The notes: a model not told the origin generated them from the sequence alone. A stretch of DNA of 11,401 bases from Lobulomyces angularis (GCA_027604685.1 JADHYX010000390.1:9260-20660); one strand, 5' to 3'. Positions 1 to 11,393 are shown, numbered from the stretch's first letter. Program-made: numbers and translations.

Positions 1-229
1 TTTTATTTTTTTTTAATTTACATAAGGAAGAATCTTTAAATTTTGTTAAAAATTGATCAAAAACGAGATAAAAAAAAAAGAAAAAGGAACAGAAATTTAC
101 AGAAATTTTTACAAAAGAAAAAACAAAGAAGAAATTTCAAAATAATTATTCAAAACTTTTTTTCTAAAAGACAATTTTTATAATAGAAAAGCAAAATATA
201 ATAAAAAAAAAAAAAAATTTAAATTTAAA
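1..229. other. A/T-rich leader upstream of the Tudor-SN gene
   Basis: No gene is visible here. The stretch is A-rich on the + strand, with runs of A and T and no extended open frame on either strand. An A15 run lies shortly before the Tudor-SN start codon, and the ATG context is A-rich (AAATTTAAAATGAAC). It probably holds the promoter and 5' UTR of that gene, but no convincing TATA or other element can be singled out from such biased composition. Confidence 0.5.
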
Positions 230-3200
230 ATGAACGGTTATGCGCATGTAAAACAAATTTTATCTGCTGATACTCTAGTACTTAGAGGTAAACAAATTCA
301 AAGTGATACTCCATTAAAATCAAAACCTGGGCCACCTCCTGAAAAATTACTATCTTTCGCTCATATTACTTCTCCTAGAATGGGCACTGTTAAGGAACCT
401 GAAAAAGAGGAGGTAAAATTTTATTTTACTTAATAAATAACAGATACAATAAAGAAGAAAGTTTTTTATTATTGTTCTTAATAAAATTATGTTTTATTTT
501 TTTTTTTATTTTCTCCTTAGCCCTTTGCTTTTCAATCAAGAGAGTTTCTTCGAAAATTACTAATTGGAAAAGAAGTCCACTTTAAAGTGGAATACAAGAC
601 AATCGCTAACAGAGACTTTGGTGTTTTATTTTTACCCTCATCTCAAGCCGTAAATGGTGAAACTAATGTTACTAAGATTTTAGTAAAAGAGGGTTGGGTA
701 AAAGTTAAACAGCCAGAAGGAAAGAGAGAATTAAATGAGGAACAAACTGCTTTAATCGAGCTGGAGCAGGAGGCAAAAACTCTTGGAAAAGGTATCTGGA
801 GTGGTAATAATCTTGTAAGTTGTCCCCATTTGAAAATAAAACAATTATTTAATTTTCCTTTTCAAGACAAGAACGCTTAAGCACACTTTAGATGGAGATA
901 TTAGGGAATTTTTAAATTTACATAAAGGAACTCCAATAAATGGTATTTTTTTTTTTTTTTTTTTTTAAAGTTATCAATTTTTTATTATTTACCTTCTTGG
1001 TTTTTATTTAAATATTTTTTTTTTTAAACAAAATTATATTTTATAATTTTTTTTTGTATTTATATAAATATTTTTTTTTAACCTCAAGGTGTTATTGAGC
1101 AAGTTCGAGATGGTTTGTTTTTACACTGTAAAATTTTCCTTTTTTTTTTAATTTAACTTAGGCTCAACATACAGAGTATGTCTCGAGATGGCAAACAACA
1201 TATATCAAACTATAACGCTTGTTTTATCTGGAATTAAAGCTCCGATTTACAGAAAAGATGTCCCTGGATTTGAAGATCAAGAAGAACCATATGGTGAAGA
1301 AGCCAAGTATTTTGCGGAATCAAGATTGTTACAACGAGATGTTAAAATAATATTAGAGGGAACAAATAATAATAGTTTCGTTGGAACCATTGTTCACCCC
1401 AATGGAAATATTGCAGAGGCATTATTATGTGAAGGTTTGGCTAGAGTAGTAGATTGGACGATAGCAATTGTTACAGGTGGTCCGGCTAAATTAAGGGTGG
1501 CTGAGGCTAAAGCGAAGGCAAACAAATTAAGACTTTGGAAAGACTACGTTCAAAAAACTTCAAATAGATCGAAAACTGGCGATAATTCTTCAAATTCTAC
1601 AAGTTTTGATGGCACTGTTATTAGAATCATAAATAGTGATTTAATTTTAGTGTTGGCTGATGGAAATAAGGAGCGAAAAATTACTTTGAGTAGTATAAAG
1701 GCTCCAAAAACCAAAGATCCTAAAGATGCATTTTATAATTTAGAAGCTAGAGAATTTTTAAGATCAAAGTTAATTGGGAAAAGGGTCCACGTGAACGTAT
1801 TTTTTTTTTATAAATTTAATTTTGAACTTAATTCATTATTTTAAAAAAAAAATAAGGTTGATTTCATAAAACCACCAACAGAAGGTTTTTCTGAAGAAAG
1901 AACATGTGGAACTATTTTATTAAATGATGTAAATATTTCGGAAGCTTTAGTTTCAAAAGGTAATTAAATTTTAAAGAAAAATAAAATTGAAAAAACTTTT
2001 TTTTTTTTGTAATCAGGATTAGCAACTGTTGTTAGACATAGAAAGGATGATGATGATCGATCAATGGTTTATGATTCACTTTTAATTGCAGAAGATCGGG
2101 CGATTTCTCAAAGTAAGGGATTGCATAATCCTAAGGAACCTGTCCCAGTGCGCATCAATGATGCTTCAGAAACAATAAACAAAGCAAAACAATTTTTACC
2201 CTACCTCGTCAGAAGCGGAAATTTAAATGCCATTGTAGAATTTTGTTCCACCGGTGGACGTTTTAAACTATTCATTCCATCACAAGCTTGTAAAATTACA
2301 TTTATATTGGGAGGAATAAAGGCACCTAAGGTAGGAAGAACACCTGCTGATAAATCTGAGCCTTTTGGTCCTGAAGCATTAGAATTTGTTAATAGACATT
2401 GCTTACAAAGAGAGGTTGAAGTAAATATTGACAATTGCGATAAAGTTGGAGGGTTTATAGGAACTTTGTTTGTTGTAATTAATGGAGTTAGACAAAATGT
2501 TGCCATCACCCTTTTGGCGGAAGGATTCGTTACCATTCATGAATATTCACAGAGTCCATACCAAAAAGATTTAATTGCTGCTGAACAATCTGCAAAGGAT
2601 TCTAGACGTGGTATATGGTCAACAATTGATCCTGCTAGTTTAGTTAAGGAAGAAATTCAAGTATTTAATGGTAGTCTTAGAGACGAAAAAGTGCCAACTT
2701 CATTGAAAGATGTTGTTGTAAGTGAACTTGGAGATGGTGGTAAATTGTTTATCCAAGTTATCAACGATGGTTAGACTTAATTTTTTTATAAGTAATTTAA
2801 AACTTTTTTTTTTGTAAGATCTGCATAAATTAGAAAAATTAATGAAGGATTTTTCGTTACATCACAGTAGTGCTCAAAATACCTCATTTTTACCAAAAAA
2901 TGGTGATGTCTGTAGTGCACGATTTACTTTAGACAATAATTGGTTTTAAAAAAATTAAAACAAAAGTGTTTTTTTATTTATTCTACTTATTAGGTATAGA
3001 GCAAAAGTTAAAAAAATTAATCCGGATAAAACTTATCTTGTGAGTTATATTGACTTTGGAAATTCAGAAACGGTTAATTCCTCAAGACTGCGTCCTTTGG
3101 ACTCTAAATTTGGACTAAACGTGTTACCTCCACAATCCGTAGAAGCGCAACTTGCTTTTGTTTCGGTTCCAGAATTAGAGAGTGAATACGGAACAGAAGT

Positions 3201-3687
3201 TTTTGAGCACATAAAAAATCTAACAGAAAATAAAAATTTGCGAGCACTATTTTTTGGAAAAGACAAAAATGGAGTGACGGGAATTTTATTAATTGATCCA
3301 AAGGATGAAAGCGTTGGAAGTATTCAGGAGAGAATAATTTTAGACGGTTGGGGAACAGTGGAGAAAAGTGTTGAAAAGAGATTTAACCTTGATTTGAAAA
3401 ATAGTAGAGATCTTTTTAATATTAATAAAAGCAATGGAAAAAGTGTTAGTAGTGGTACTATGTTCAATGTTATTGAAAATTTAATGGAAGCGCAAGAAGT
3501 TGCTAAAAAACAACGTGTAATTATTTTAAATTTTTTTTTTATAATTTTTATTTTAAAAAAAAAAAAAAATTTAATTTTAATTTTAATTTTTTTTTTTTTT
3601 TTTTTTAAAGATTCAAAAAACATATATAAAATAATAAAAAGAAAATATATATATATATTTAAAATAAAAGTAACCTGGAACTTTTAA
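230..3687 (+). CDS. SND1: Tudor-SN / SND1 (p100), staphylococcal nuclease-like and Tudor domain protein, multi-exon
   Basis: RNA-binding and regulatory protein of RNA-induced silencing, splicing and stress granules in this family. Exons read as 230-412, 521-814, 867-942, 1089-1112, 1162-1796, 1857-1959, 2017-2769, 2819-2942, 2994-3516 and a short last exon. They join in phase to about 905 residues before the tail (human 910). Four SN-like repeats are recognisable: REFLRKLLIGKEVHF near residue 65; SGIKAP and ESRLLQRDVKIILE near 215-260; AREFLRSKLIGKRVHVN near 400; EALEFVNRHCLQREVEV near 570. Then comes a Tudor core (about 715-775) with WYRAKV and SYIDFGNSE, and a partial fifth SN fold (EAQEVAKKQR). 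The Tudor aromatic cage looks intact, with Phe where human has the last cage Tyr (IDYGN). The start fits the SN1 beta strand beginning a few residues later. The C-terminal end is uncertain: the last exon may stop at 3634 or 3687, and the family's LW-YG tail motif is not clearly present. Confidence 0.93.
1113..1161 (+). other. Tudor-SN intron 4, flanked by a 24-nt microexon, with competing donors
   Basis: The preceding exon is 1089-1112, only 24 nt, encoding (G)VIEQVRD(G). A GTTTGT donor at 1113 and the TTAG acceptor at 1160-1161 give VRDG-STYRVCLE, which aligns well with VRDG-SVVRALLL of human SND1. A second donor, GTAAAA at 1128, is in the same phase. It would add five residues (LFLHC in place of the direct join) and leave an intron of only 34 nt. 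The first choice is preferred on homology and on intron size. Confidence 0.7.
3517..3610 (+). other. Probable last intron of Tudor-SN, boundaries uncertain
   Basis: The Tudor-SN frame runs through EAQEVAKKQR and then into T/A homopolymers (A15 at 3555-3569, T20 at 3587-3606). Donor GTAATT at 3517 equals the donor used at 1960 in essence, and TTTAAAG ends at 3610. This splice adds IQKTYIK and a TAA at 3632-3634. The alternative donor GTGTAA at 3515 with acceptor AAAAG at 3670 gives LTWNF and a TAA at 3685-3687. Neither tail resembles the family strongly. Confidence 0.45.
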
Positions 3688-3707
3688 ATTTTGATATTTT
3701 TTTTTTC
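3688..3707. other. Short convergent gap between Tudor-SN and TRAPPC3 stops
   Basis: At most about 20 bp, mostly T, separate the outer Tudor-SN stop (3685-3687) from the TRAPPC3 stop (complement of 3708-3710). There is no room for two separate 3' UTRs. The nearest minus-strand AATAAA-like signal (forward TTTTATTTT, 3546-3553) lies inside the Tudor-SN terminal intron, so the two messages probably overlap in antisense. Confidence 0.6.
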
Positions 3708-4479
<772 letters not shown>

Positions 4480-4604
4480 TTGTATGTATAAAAAATTTTT
4501 TTAATTTCTATTAAAAAAAAAAAAAAAAAAGTAAGGTTTTTTTTTTTTGGCTTAAATCTGATCAATTTTAAAGTAGTTTTTTTTTTTTTTTTTTTAATTA
4601 GCAG
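4480..4604. promoter_or_regulatory. Divergent spacer between TRAPPC3 and dynamitin, probable shared promoter
   Basis: Only 125 bp separate the two start codons, and the stretch is dominated by A18 (4513-4530) and T19 (4577-4595) runs. Such A/T tracts are typical nucleosome-excluding promoter sequence in AT-rich genomes. A GTAAGG at 4531 and a TTAGCAG ending at 4604 could bound a 74-nt 5' UTR intron of dynamitin that abuts its ATG. No distinct TATA box can be separated from the background. Confidence 0.5.
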
Positions 4605-6307
4605 ATGTCGCTTGGCCATAATACCAATACAACTACCGCAGTGAGTGGTCCATTAGTCCTGGATCTGGATGAAGGAAAAGATGTGTTTGAAACTTCTGAT
4701 ACTGACATCAACCAAAAATCTAACAACAAATATTATTTTGATTCTGACGAAGAGGATGATGATGATTCTCTTTCCGATATATCAGACATAAACACCAAGA
4801 TAGGCAATAATTATAACCAAGATGTCACTGAAAATGCTGAAATAATTAAAACTAATTTAGACTTAACAACGGCTCAGTCTAAATTTAGCAACTCTAATAT
4901 TGATGCTAGTAAAGCAGACTTCAGTGATACACTCAAAAACAAAAAAAATAAAAATCGTTTTTATCAAGCGAAAAGACTTCCTGATCGCGAAGAATATGCA
5001 ATCTTAACTAAAAATGATCAGACAGAAGAAACTAGTGTTCAGAAGCTAAGAAGATTGATTTTTGAAGTTCAGGAATTAGAAGAAGAAATAAAAGAAAAAG
5101 AAAAGTTAAATTTATTAAAAACTAAAAACAATGTCGATGGTGTCGAAGATATCCCCACTGAAAATATTGAAGTGCATCCTGTGACTGAAGGGGACAAAGA
5201 CTTGAAAGATTTTACCTTTAAAAAATTTTTAAATCAAGTAAATTCGTTAGATTCGGAATTAACCAAAATTAGCAAATCCATTGGTTTTAATCCTAGTCTA
5301 CCTTTTGAAGATGTGGAGCTGAACTTAAAAAGTGGTGGTGGTACCTTAACTAATAATTTAGAAGCTGGAAAATCGTTAATTCATAAAATCAATAATCTAA
5401 AAAATTTAAATATGAATACAACTGGTATAATTAATTTTTTTTTTTTATTTTATTTTTAATAAAATTTCTTAGTTAACCACTTTTTCTTATTTAAAAAAAA
5501 AAAAATAAATTTAAAATCAAATTTTTAGTGGCTGAAAATAATAACGTTAAAGTAGATGAAAGCAGTAAAAATGCAGTTACTTACGAGCTATATTATACTC
5601 CTGAAACAGCTAAACTTATTTCATTATCAAAAATATCTGACCTTGAAAAAAGACTAACAAATTTGGAAAGACTAATTGGTACACAATTTTTACAGCAGAT
5701 AGATAGTTCAGAGGATTCGGTTGCCAATTTACTACAAACTTCGGGATCACTTCTGGGAGCAATAGATAAGCTAGATCACCATCTGTCACTATTAACAAAC
5801 CCTAGAACACTTGATCAGGTGGTAAAAAAAGTTAAAGGATTAATAAGTGAAATGGAGCAATTGGCAGATCTGAGAAAAAAGCAACAGTTTGACTTTAACA
5901 TGTTAGAACAAACGAATGGATTGAAAAAGGAGAAAGATGAGAATTCCTTAGCATCAATAAAAACTCGGGAAATAAATTTAGAAGAAGAAAAAAGGATAGA
6001 TTATTTATTTCAAATGCTAGACAGATTAGATCAGGTTGGAAGTGTTGTTCCACAGCTTTTAGGTAGATTACATGCATTGAAAAGCCTGCATACGGAAGCA
6101 GCGTTATTTAGTGAAAGTTTAAAATTAATTGAAACCGAGCAGCAGAAAGTTGCAGAAAATTTTAGTAATCTGGAAGACGGCGTACAGAAGTTAACAATAA
6201 ACATAAGTGAAAATGAAGGAAAAATTTTAAAAAATGTAGATATTTTGGATAAGCGAATTTCAGACTTGGTAAACAGAGTTGAAAAATTATCCTCCAACAC
6301 CCTCTGA
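4605..6307 (+). CDS. DCTN2: Dynactin subunit 2 (dynamitin, p50), two exons
   Basis: Shoulder subunit of dynactin; in this family it holds p150Glued to the Arp1 filament and supports dynein cargo transport. Exon 1 is 4605-5424 and exon 2 is 5529-6307, joined in phase 1 (G|TG). The product is 532 residues (human 401). Family landmarks in order: N-terminal GKDVFETSD (24-32; human DVYETSD), ADFSDTL (104-110; human DFSD), REEYAIL (128-134), QKLRRLIFEVQELEEEI (146-162), TYELYYTPETAKL (291-303) and the coiled coil KISDLEKRLTNLERLIG (308-324). More heptad sequence runs to the C-terminus, including LPELVQRL-like VPQLLGRLHALKSLHTEA. The extra length is an acidic, Asp/Ser/Asn-rich N-terminal insert (EEDDDD at 49-54) and a looser linker around the splice site. 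Two stops in tandem (TGATGA) close the frame. Confidence 0.95.
5425..5528 (+). other. Dynamitin intron
   Basis: Donor GTATAA at 5425 and acceptor TTTTTAG ending at 5528 remove 104 nt of T- and A-rich sequence containing an in-frame stop. The join restores the frame between NLNMNTT and AENNNVKV, inside a poorly conserved linker just before the conserved TYEL block. An internal CTTAG near 5470 is a weaker alternative acceptor. Confidence 0.85.
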
Positions 6308-6481
6308 TGAAAAATTCCACTTTTTTTTTATATAATTTTTTCTTTTTTTTAATTTTTAGATTAAGCTGCTTAAAACAAAATTTATAGTATTATTTTATTT
6401 TTTACAAGATTATTTTACATTGTTAGTAGTAAGTATTTGATAACTTTTTAAAAAAGAAAGAAGTTTATTTTCACAAACTAA

Positions 6482-6489
6482 TTCCAGAA
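6482..6489 (+). promoter_or_regulatory. Candidate heat-shock element upstream of polyubiquitin
   Basis: TTCCAGAA matches the inverted TTCnnGAA core bound by heat-shock factor, and further GAA units follow at 6498 and 6503, though not in ideal five-base alternation. Polyubiquitin genes are commonly heat-inducible, which gives the match meaning, but an eight-base match is weak alone. Confidence 0.3.
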
Positions 6490-6590
6490 GAGTTGCTGAA
6501 CAGAAGTTTTTGTCGAGAAGCAGTTAGTTTCGTCAACCCAAAAAAGCTCAAAAAAGTGCAAAAAATGTGATCTAAAAAAAGTTTGTTAAT

Positions 6591-6595
6591 CCAAT
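6591..6595 (+). promoter_or_regulatory. Candidate CCAAT box of the polyubiquitin promoter
   Basis: CCAAT lies about 50 bp upstream of the first TATA-like box and 117 bp before the start codon, a usual distance for an NF-Y/Hap site. The motif is short and may be chance. Confidence 0.3.
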
Positions 6596-6640
6596 GTGTG
6601 GCACTGCTGCACTTGAAAAACTTATCAGCCACCAAGTTGA

Positions 6641-6658
6641 TATAAAAAGAGTATAAAA
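6641..6658 (+). promoter_or_regulatory. Double TATA box of the polyubiquitin gene
   Basis: Two TATAAAA copies, at 6641-6647 and 6652-6658, sit 50-67 bp before the ATG in otherwise mixed sequence, so they stand out from background. Transcription starting about 25-30 bp downstream would give a very short 5' UTR ending in ACAAACAATG. Confidence 0.6.
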
Positions 6659-6707
6659 AGTGCCCAGTCGGTTGCACAAAACTTTACAAATTACTTTTAA
6701 ACAAACA

Positions 6708-8146
<1,439 letters not shown>

Positions 8147-8694
8147 TATGTGTTGATAATAAAAGTAGTTTGTTAAATATAAAATTTAAATCTATAAAAT
8201 TTTGTAATAAATCAATTTTTTTTAACTGTAAGATTATAAAATTCGTTAAAAACAAATTTAGATTTTTATCAAGAAACTGATTGGTTTTTTTTATTAAATG
8301 CTTCCAACTAAGAACCTTTTTTAATGAATCCCTTTCATTCTGATTATTTCCATCAATTTTTTTTTTGGGATTTTTGTGATTGGCATCAAAATTTTATTTA
8401 AAAAAAAAAAAAAAAAAAAATTTAAAAAAACGTTAATATTGAAGAAAAGTAATATAACACTCACATATAAAATATATATATAATTAAAAAAAAATTAAAG
8501 CAAAAAATAATATATCAAAAAATACACTAAAAAAAAGGAAACAAAAAAGTTCAATATTTTTTATCTTTTTTTTTAAAAAAAATTTTTTTTGTAATTTTTT
8601 TTAAAATTAATTTTAATTACTTTGCTTTTTATTTCTACATTTTTTTTCTTATTTTTGTAAATTTTTTTATATAAAAAAAAGAGATTAAAATAAT
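8147..8694. other. Spacer between polyubiquitin and the CCDC40-like gene
   Basis: No gene is supported. AATAAA signals at 8158 and 8206 probably end the ubiquitin message. From about 8262 to 8396 the sequence is less AT-biased than its surroundings and carries TGATTGG twice (8278-8284 and 8377-8383), an inverted CCAAT box. After an A21 run (8400-8420) the rest to the next ATG is A/T homopolymer-rich and probably promoter and 5' UTR. Confidence 0.5.
8206..8211 (+). terminator. Polyadenylation signal of polyubiquitin
   Basis: AATAAA occurs 60 bp after the TAG stop and is followed by a T-rich tract; a nearer AATAAAA is at 8158. Either is a reasonable cleavage signal, though the motif is common in such AT-rich DNA. 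Confidence 0.4.
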
Positions 8695-11393
8695 ATGGAC
8701 TTTTTTAAAGACCCAGCAATACCATCGTCAAGCTTGAAGCCAATACAAAGAAAGATTTACCATGACATAAACGGAAACATGGAAATAACATCAAGACCAA
8801 ACACAGGTCATTCTTCATTGTTGACACACATTCCGCAGTTAACATCAAGTGATGCAGTCGAAACTGATAATATTTTACAAAAACACTATTTGAGAGTGCA
8901 ACAGAGTCTAATGACAGTCGTCGAAAAACAGGTGGAGGAAATTGAAACTAAGTTTTCTGAGCAGGAATATCTGCTAAAAAAAACTAACGCAAACAAAGAA
9001 CTCATGGGCGTTGAACTCTATGGTACTAAAATTCAAGTTGGAAGATTAAATAACAATTTGGCAAAACTGTAATATAAAAATAAAATAAAAAAAACATATA
9101 TAAATATATATATATATGTATATGTCAATTTTTATTAAATTCAGTATATTTTATTTTTTTTATTTTTTTTTTTTTATTTTTTTTACTAAAGGGGAGAAAA
9201 AATAAAAATTTCTGAAAGTGCTGAAAAATGCGCTTTACTAGAAAAAGAAGCAGTAGATAGACAATTACAGCAGGAGTCAAAACAAAAAAAAGATGTAACA
9301 GCTATATTACAAGAAAAGATACAAAAAGTTGATGAGTTGGAACTAAAAGTAAAACAGCTAACTGAAATTAATACGGCATATTCTTCTGATTTAAAAATTC
9401 AAACAAGAATAAAAAATAAATTAAAAAAAGAATTGGAAATTGCAGAACAAAAAAGGAGAGATTTTGAATTGGATTTGGAAGAACAAAAAAGAAAATCTGA
9501 GTCGGTAAAAAACGAAAAAATATATATATATATATAAATTCTAAAATCAAAATTTATTTTAAATTTTTTTTTTATTTATAAATAAAAAAAAAATCAACAT
9601 TATTTTTAGTATGTAAATGAAAAAAAAGAAGTTGAAAGGTTATTAAGTGGTCAAAAAATTGAAACAATGAGGGCCCAAGACACTATTGACAAAATGAACA
9701 AAGGTTTTTTTATCTGAATTTATTTTTCTAAAAAAAAATAAAAAATTAACTTAAATATATTTATATTTTTTTTAAGAGTTCAATTCACTTAATGAGTTAA
9801 ACAAAACCTTTAGAAAAAAATGGGAAGATTCATTAGGTAAAAATCCTAAAATAATAGAAAATAAATTATATATATATAAATAATTTACTGCTAACAAAAA
9901 AAATAAATTAAAATGCAAAATATGAAACACTTATAGCATATAAAATTTTTAATTTACCTGTATTTTTTTTAAACTAATAGGTGCTATGGAATCAAGAGAT
10001 GCTACTTTACAAACAGTCCAGAAAACAAAATCGCAACTGGAAAGTAATCTACTCGATGCTGAAAATAATTTAAGAGTTTGTAAATTGGAAAAAGATGAAT
10101 TTCAAAAAAAGTTTAGGGAAAAAGAATTGGGTAACATTTATCTAAAAGTTTTGATTAAATTTCAATTTTTTTTTTATTTCTTATTTTTTTTTGTAGAATC
10201 TCAAAATCAAGCACAATTAATTGCAAACTTGAGAGGACAATTAAATGGAACAGAAGGAAAAGCTAGATTGGCCAGAAATGGAATGGTTGAATCTCAAGTT
10301 GCAGAGTCTTTATATAAACAAGAATTGGAGAAGTTAGGAAAAAATCACAAGGTTTTTTAAACAAAAAAAAAAAATAAAAAAACAATTTATAACTTATATT
10401 TACATCAAAAATAGATTGTTAACGAAGAGTTACATAGAAAAAATTTGGCAATTTCTGAACTCAGTAACAACCTTGAGAGATTAAAAGTTGAGTTTGAGAA
10501 TAAGCTTAGAAACGAAGTTACCGAAAAGACTGCAAAAAAAGAGCAAACTATTGAGCAATTAGCAGAGGCAAAAATTAAAAGTGTCACCAAAGAACACAAT
10601 AGGGATAATATTAATCTTAGACAAGAAAATGCTGAATTAAAACTAAAAATGAAAAATTTGGAGGATCAAATGGTAAACCTAAAAAACAGTATATTCAATA
10701 TTAAAAAAAAACTATTTTTCTTTTATAGCATTCCAGTAAGGGGATTTATTCAAATTTAAAGTCAAAATATGATGAAGTGCATGGACATTATGTAAAACTA
10801 TACGAAGAAGCAAAACAATTGATTTATGCCCTTGAAAGAAAAGAACATGATGTAAATTATCTGAAGAGTAAATTATTAGAAACTGCTGATGGAGGTAAAA
10901 GAAAATTCAATATCTTAAAAAAGAAAGATAGAAATATTCAAATTTTCAAATTATTAAATTTTTTGTAGGGGATACCAGTAGAACCTTAAATTTATCAATT
11001 TTAAAATTACAAAAGGAGCTAAATTCATCAAACGAAACGAATGATCATTTACAAACAATGTGGCTCGACTCTCAAAAAGATAACTTGAAGTGTAAAGAAG
11101 AACTACAAAATTTGAGTCAAAAATATCAAACATTACAGACGAAACTAGGAATAACGGATGTTGTTAAAAATCAAACCTTTAAGCAAATTGATGAAATTAA
11201 GCAAGAAAGTATTGATAGCAAATTTGAATCTGCTAAGCTTTTTAATGAGTTAAAAAAATTGCAACCATTGGTGGATGAATTGAAACAAAAGAATGTCATG
11301 TTAGAAAGACAGTTAACTGAAACCAGATTACAAATGGAAGAAAATCAAATTAATAATGGGGTAAATAGAATGAAAAACCAAAAAATTAGATAA
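8695..11393 (+). CDS. CCDC40: CCDC40-like axonemal coiled-coil protein, nine exons, possibly incomplete at window edge
   Basis: With CCDC39, CCDC40 (FAP172) forms the 96-nm ruler that positions inner dynein arms and the nexin-dynein regulatory complex on doublet microtubules. Exons: 8695-9068, 9192-9504, 9610-9703, 9777-9836, 9981-10130, 10197-10351, 10415-10672, 10729-10894 and 10969 on; all phases agree, giving 664 residues if the TAA at 11391-11393 is used. Two signatures identify it: KELMGVELYGTKIQVGRL (101-118), matching the family's REELGVNLYGVQQHLVRL without gaps, and KKWEDSLGAMESRDA (274-288), matching QQWASSLVGMKHRDE. The rest is almost continuous Lys/Glu/Gln-rich coiled coil, with a short non-coiled N-terminus and no signal peptide or membrane segment. 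Human CCDC40 is about 1,140 residues, so this is short. A GTAAAT at 11361 in frame could be a donor leading to exons outside the window. The start is the first ATG after a long A/T leader. Confidence 0.75.
10131..10196 (+). other. CCDC40-like intron 5, 66 nt, frame-neutral and without stops
   Basis: Donor GTAACA after AAAGAATTG-G and acceptor TTTTGTAG give the join KELE-SQNQAQL. The intron is a multiple of three with no in-frame stop, so retention would insert 22 mostly Phe/Leu/Ile residues into a charged coiled coil. The hydrophobic T-tract translation shows it is intronic. Confidence 0.85.

Larger units (their letters stand above)
6308..6640. other. Spacer downstream of dynamitin, distal ubiquitin promoter
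   Basis: The first part (about 6308-6470) is T-rich and probably carries the dynamitin 3' UTR. From about 6475 the composition changes to mixed, less AT-biased sequence up to the ubiquitin start. This unusual complexity marks a probable upstream regulatory region. It contains the candidate heat-shock element and CCAAT box listed separately. No conserved protein frame was found on either strand. Confidence 0.55.

Noticed and set aside
3040..3042. GTG as an alternative start for a separate Tudor-domain protein
   Set aside because: The frame continues upstream into WYRAKV across a normal intron, so this codon is an internal valine. The same applies to the GTG created at the dynamitin acceptor (5528) and to the TTG at 6920 in ubiquitin.
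3045..3301. Minus-strand open frames opposite the Tudor domain exon
   Set aside because: They lie antisense to a well-conserved SND1 exon, show no family features and are shadows of its codon pattern.
5616..6300. Minus-strand frames opposite dynamitin exon 2
   Set aside because: Antisense to a conserved coiled-coil exon and without homology.
6471..6677. Minus-strand 68-residue frame in the ubiquitin promoter
   Set aside because: No recognisable protein; it overlaps TATA, CCAAT and heat-shock-like elements of the plus-strand gene and owes its openness to the higher complexity of that stretch.
8330..8395. Minus-strand 21-codon frame in the spacer before the CCDC40-like gene
   Set aside because: Too short, no homology, no initiation context; frames of this size are expected by chance.
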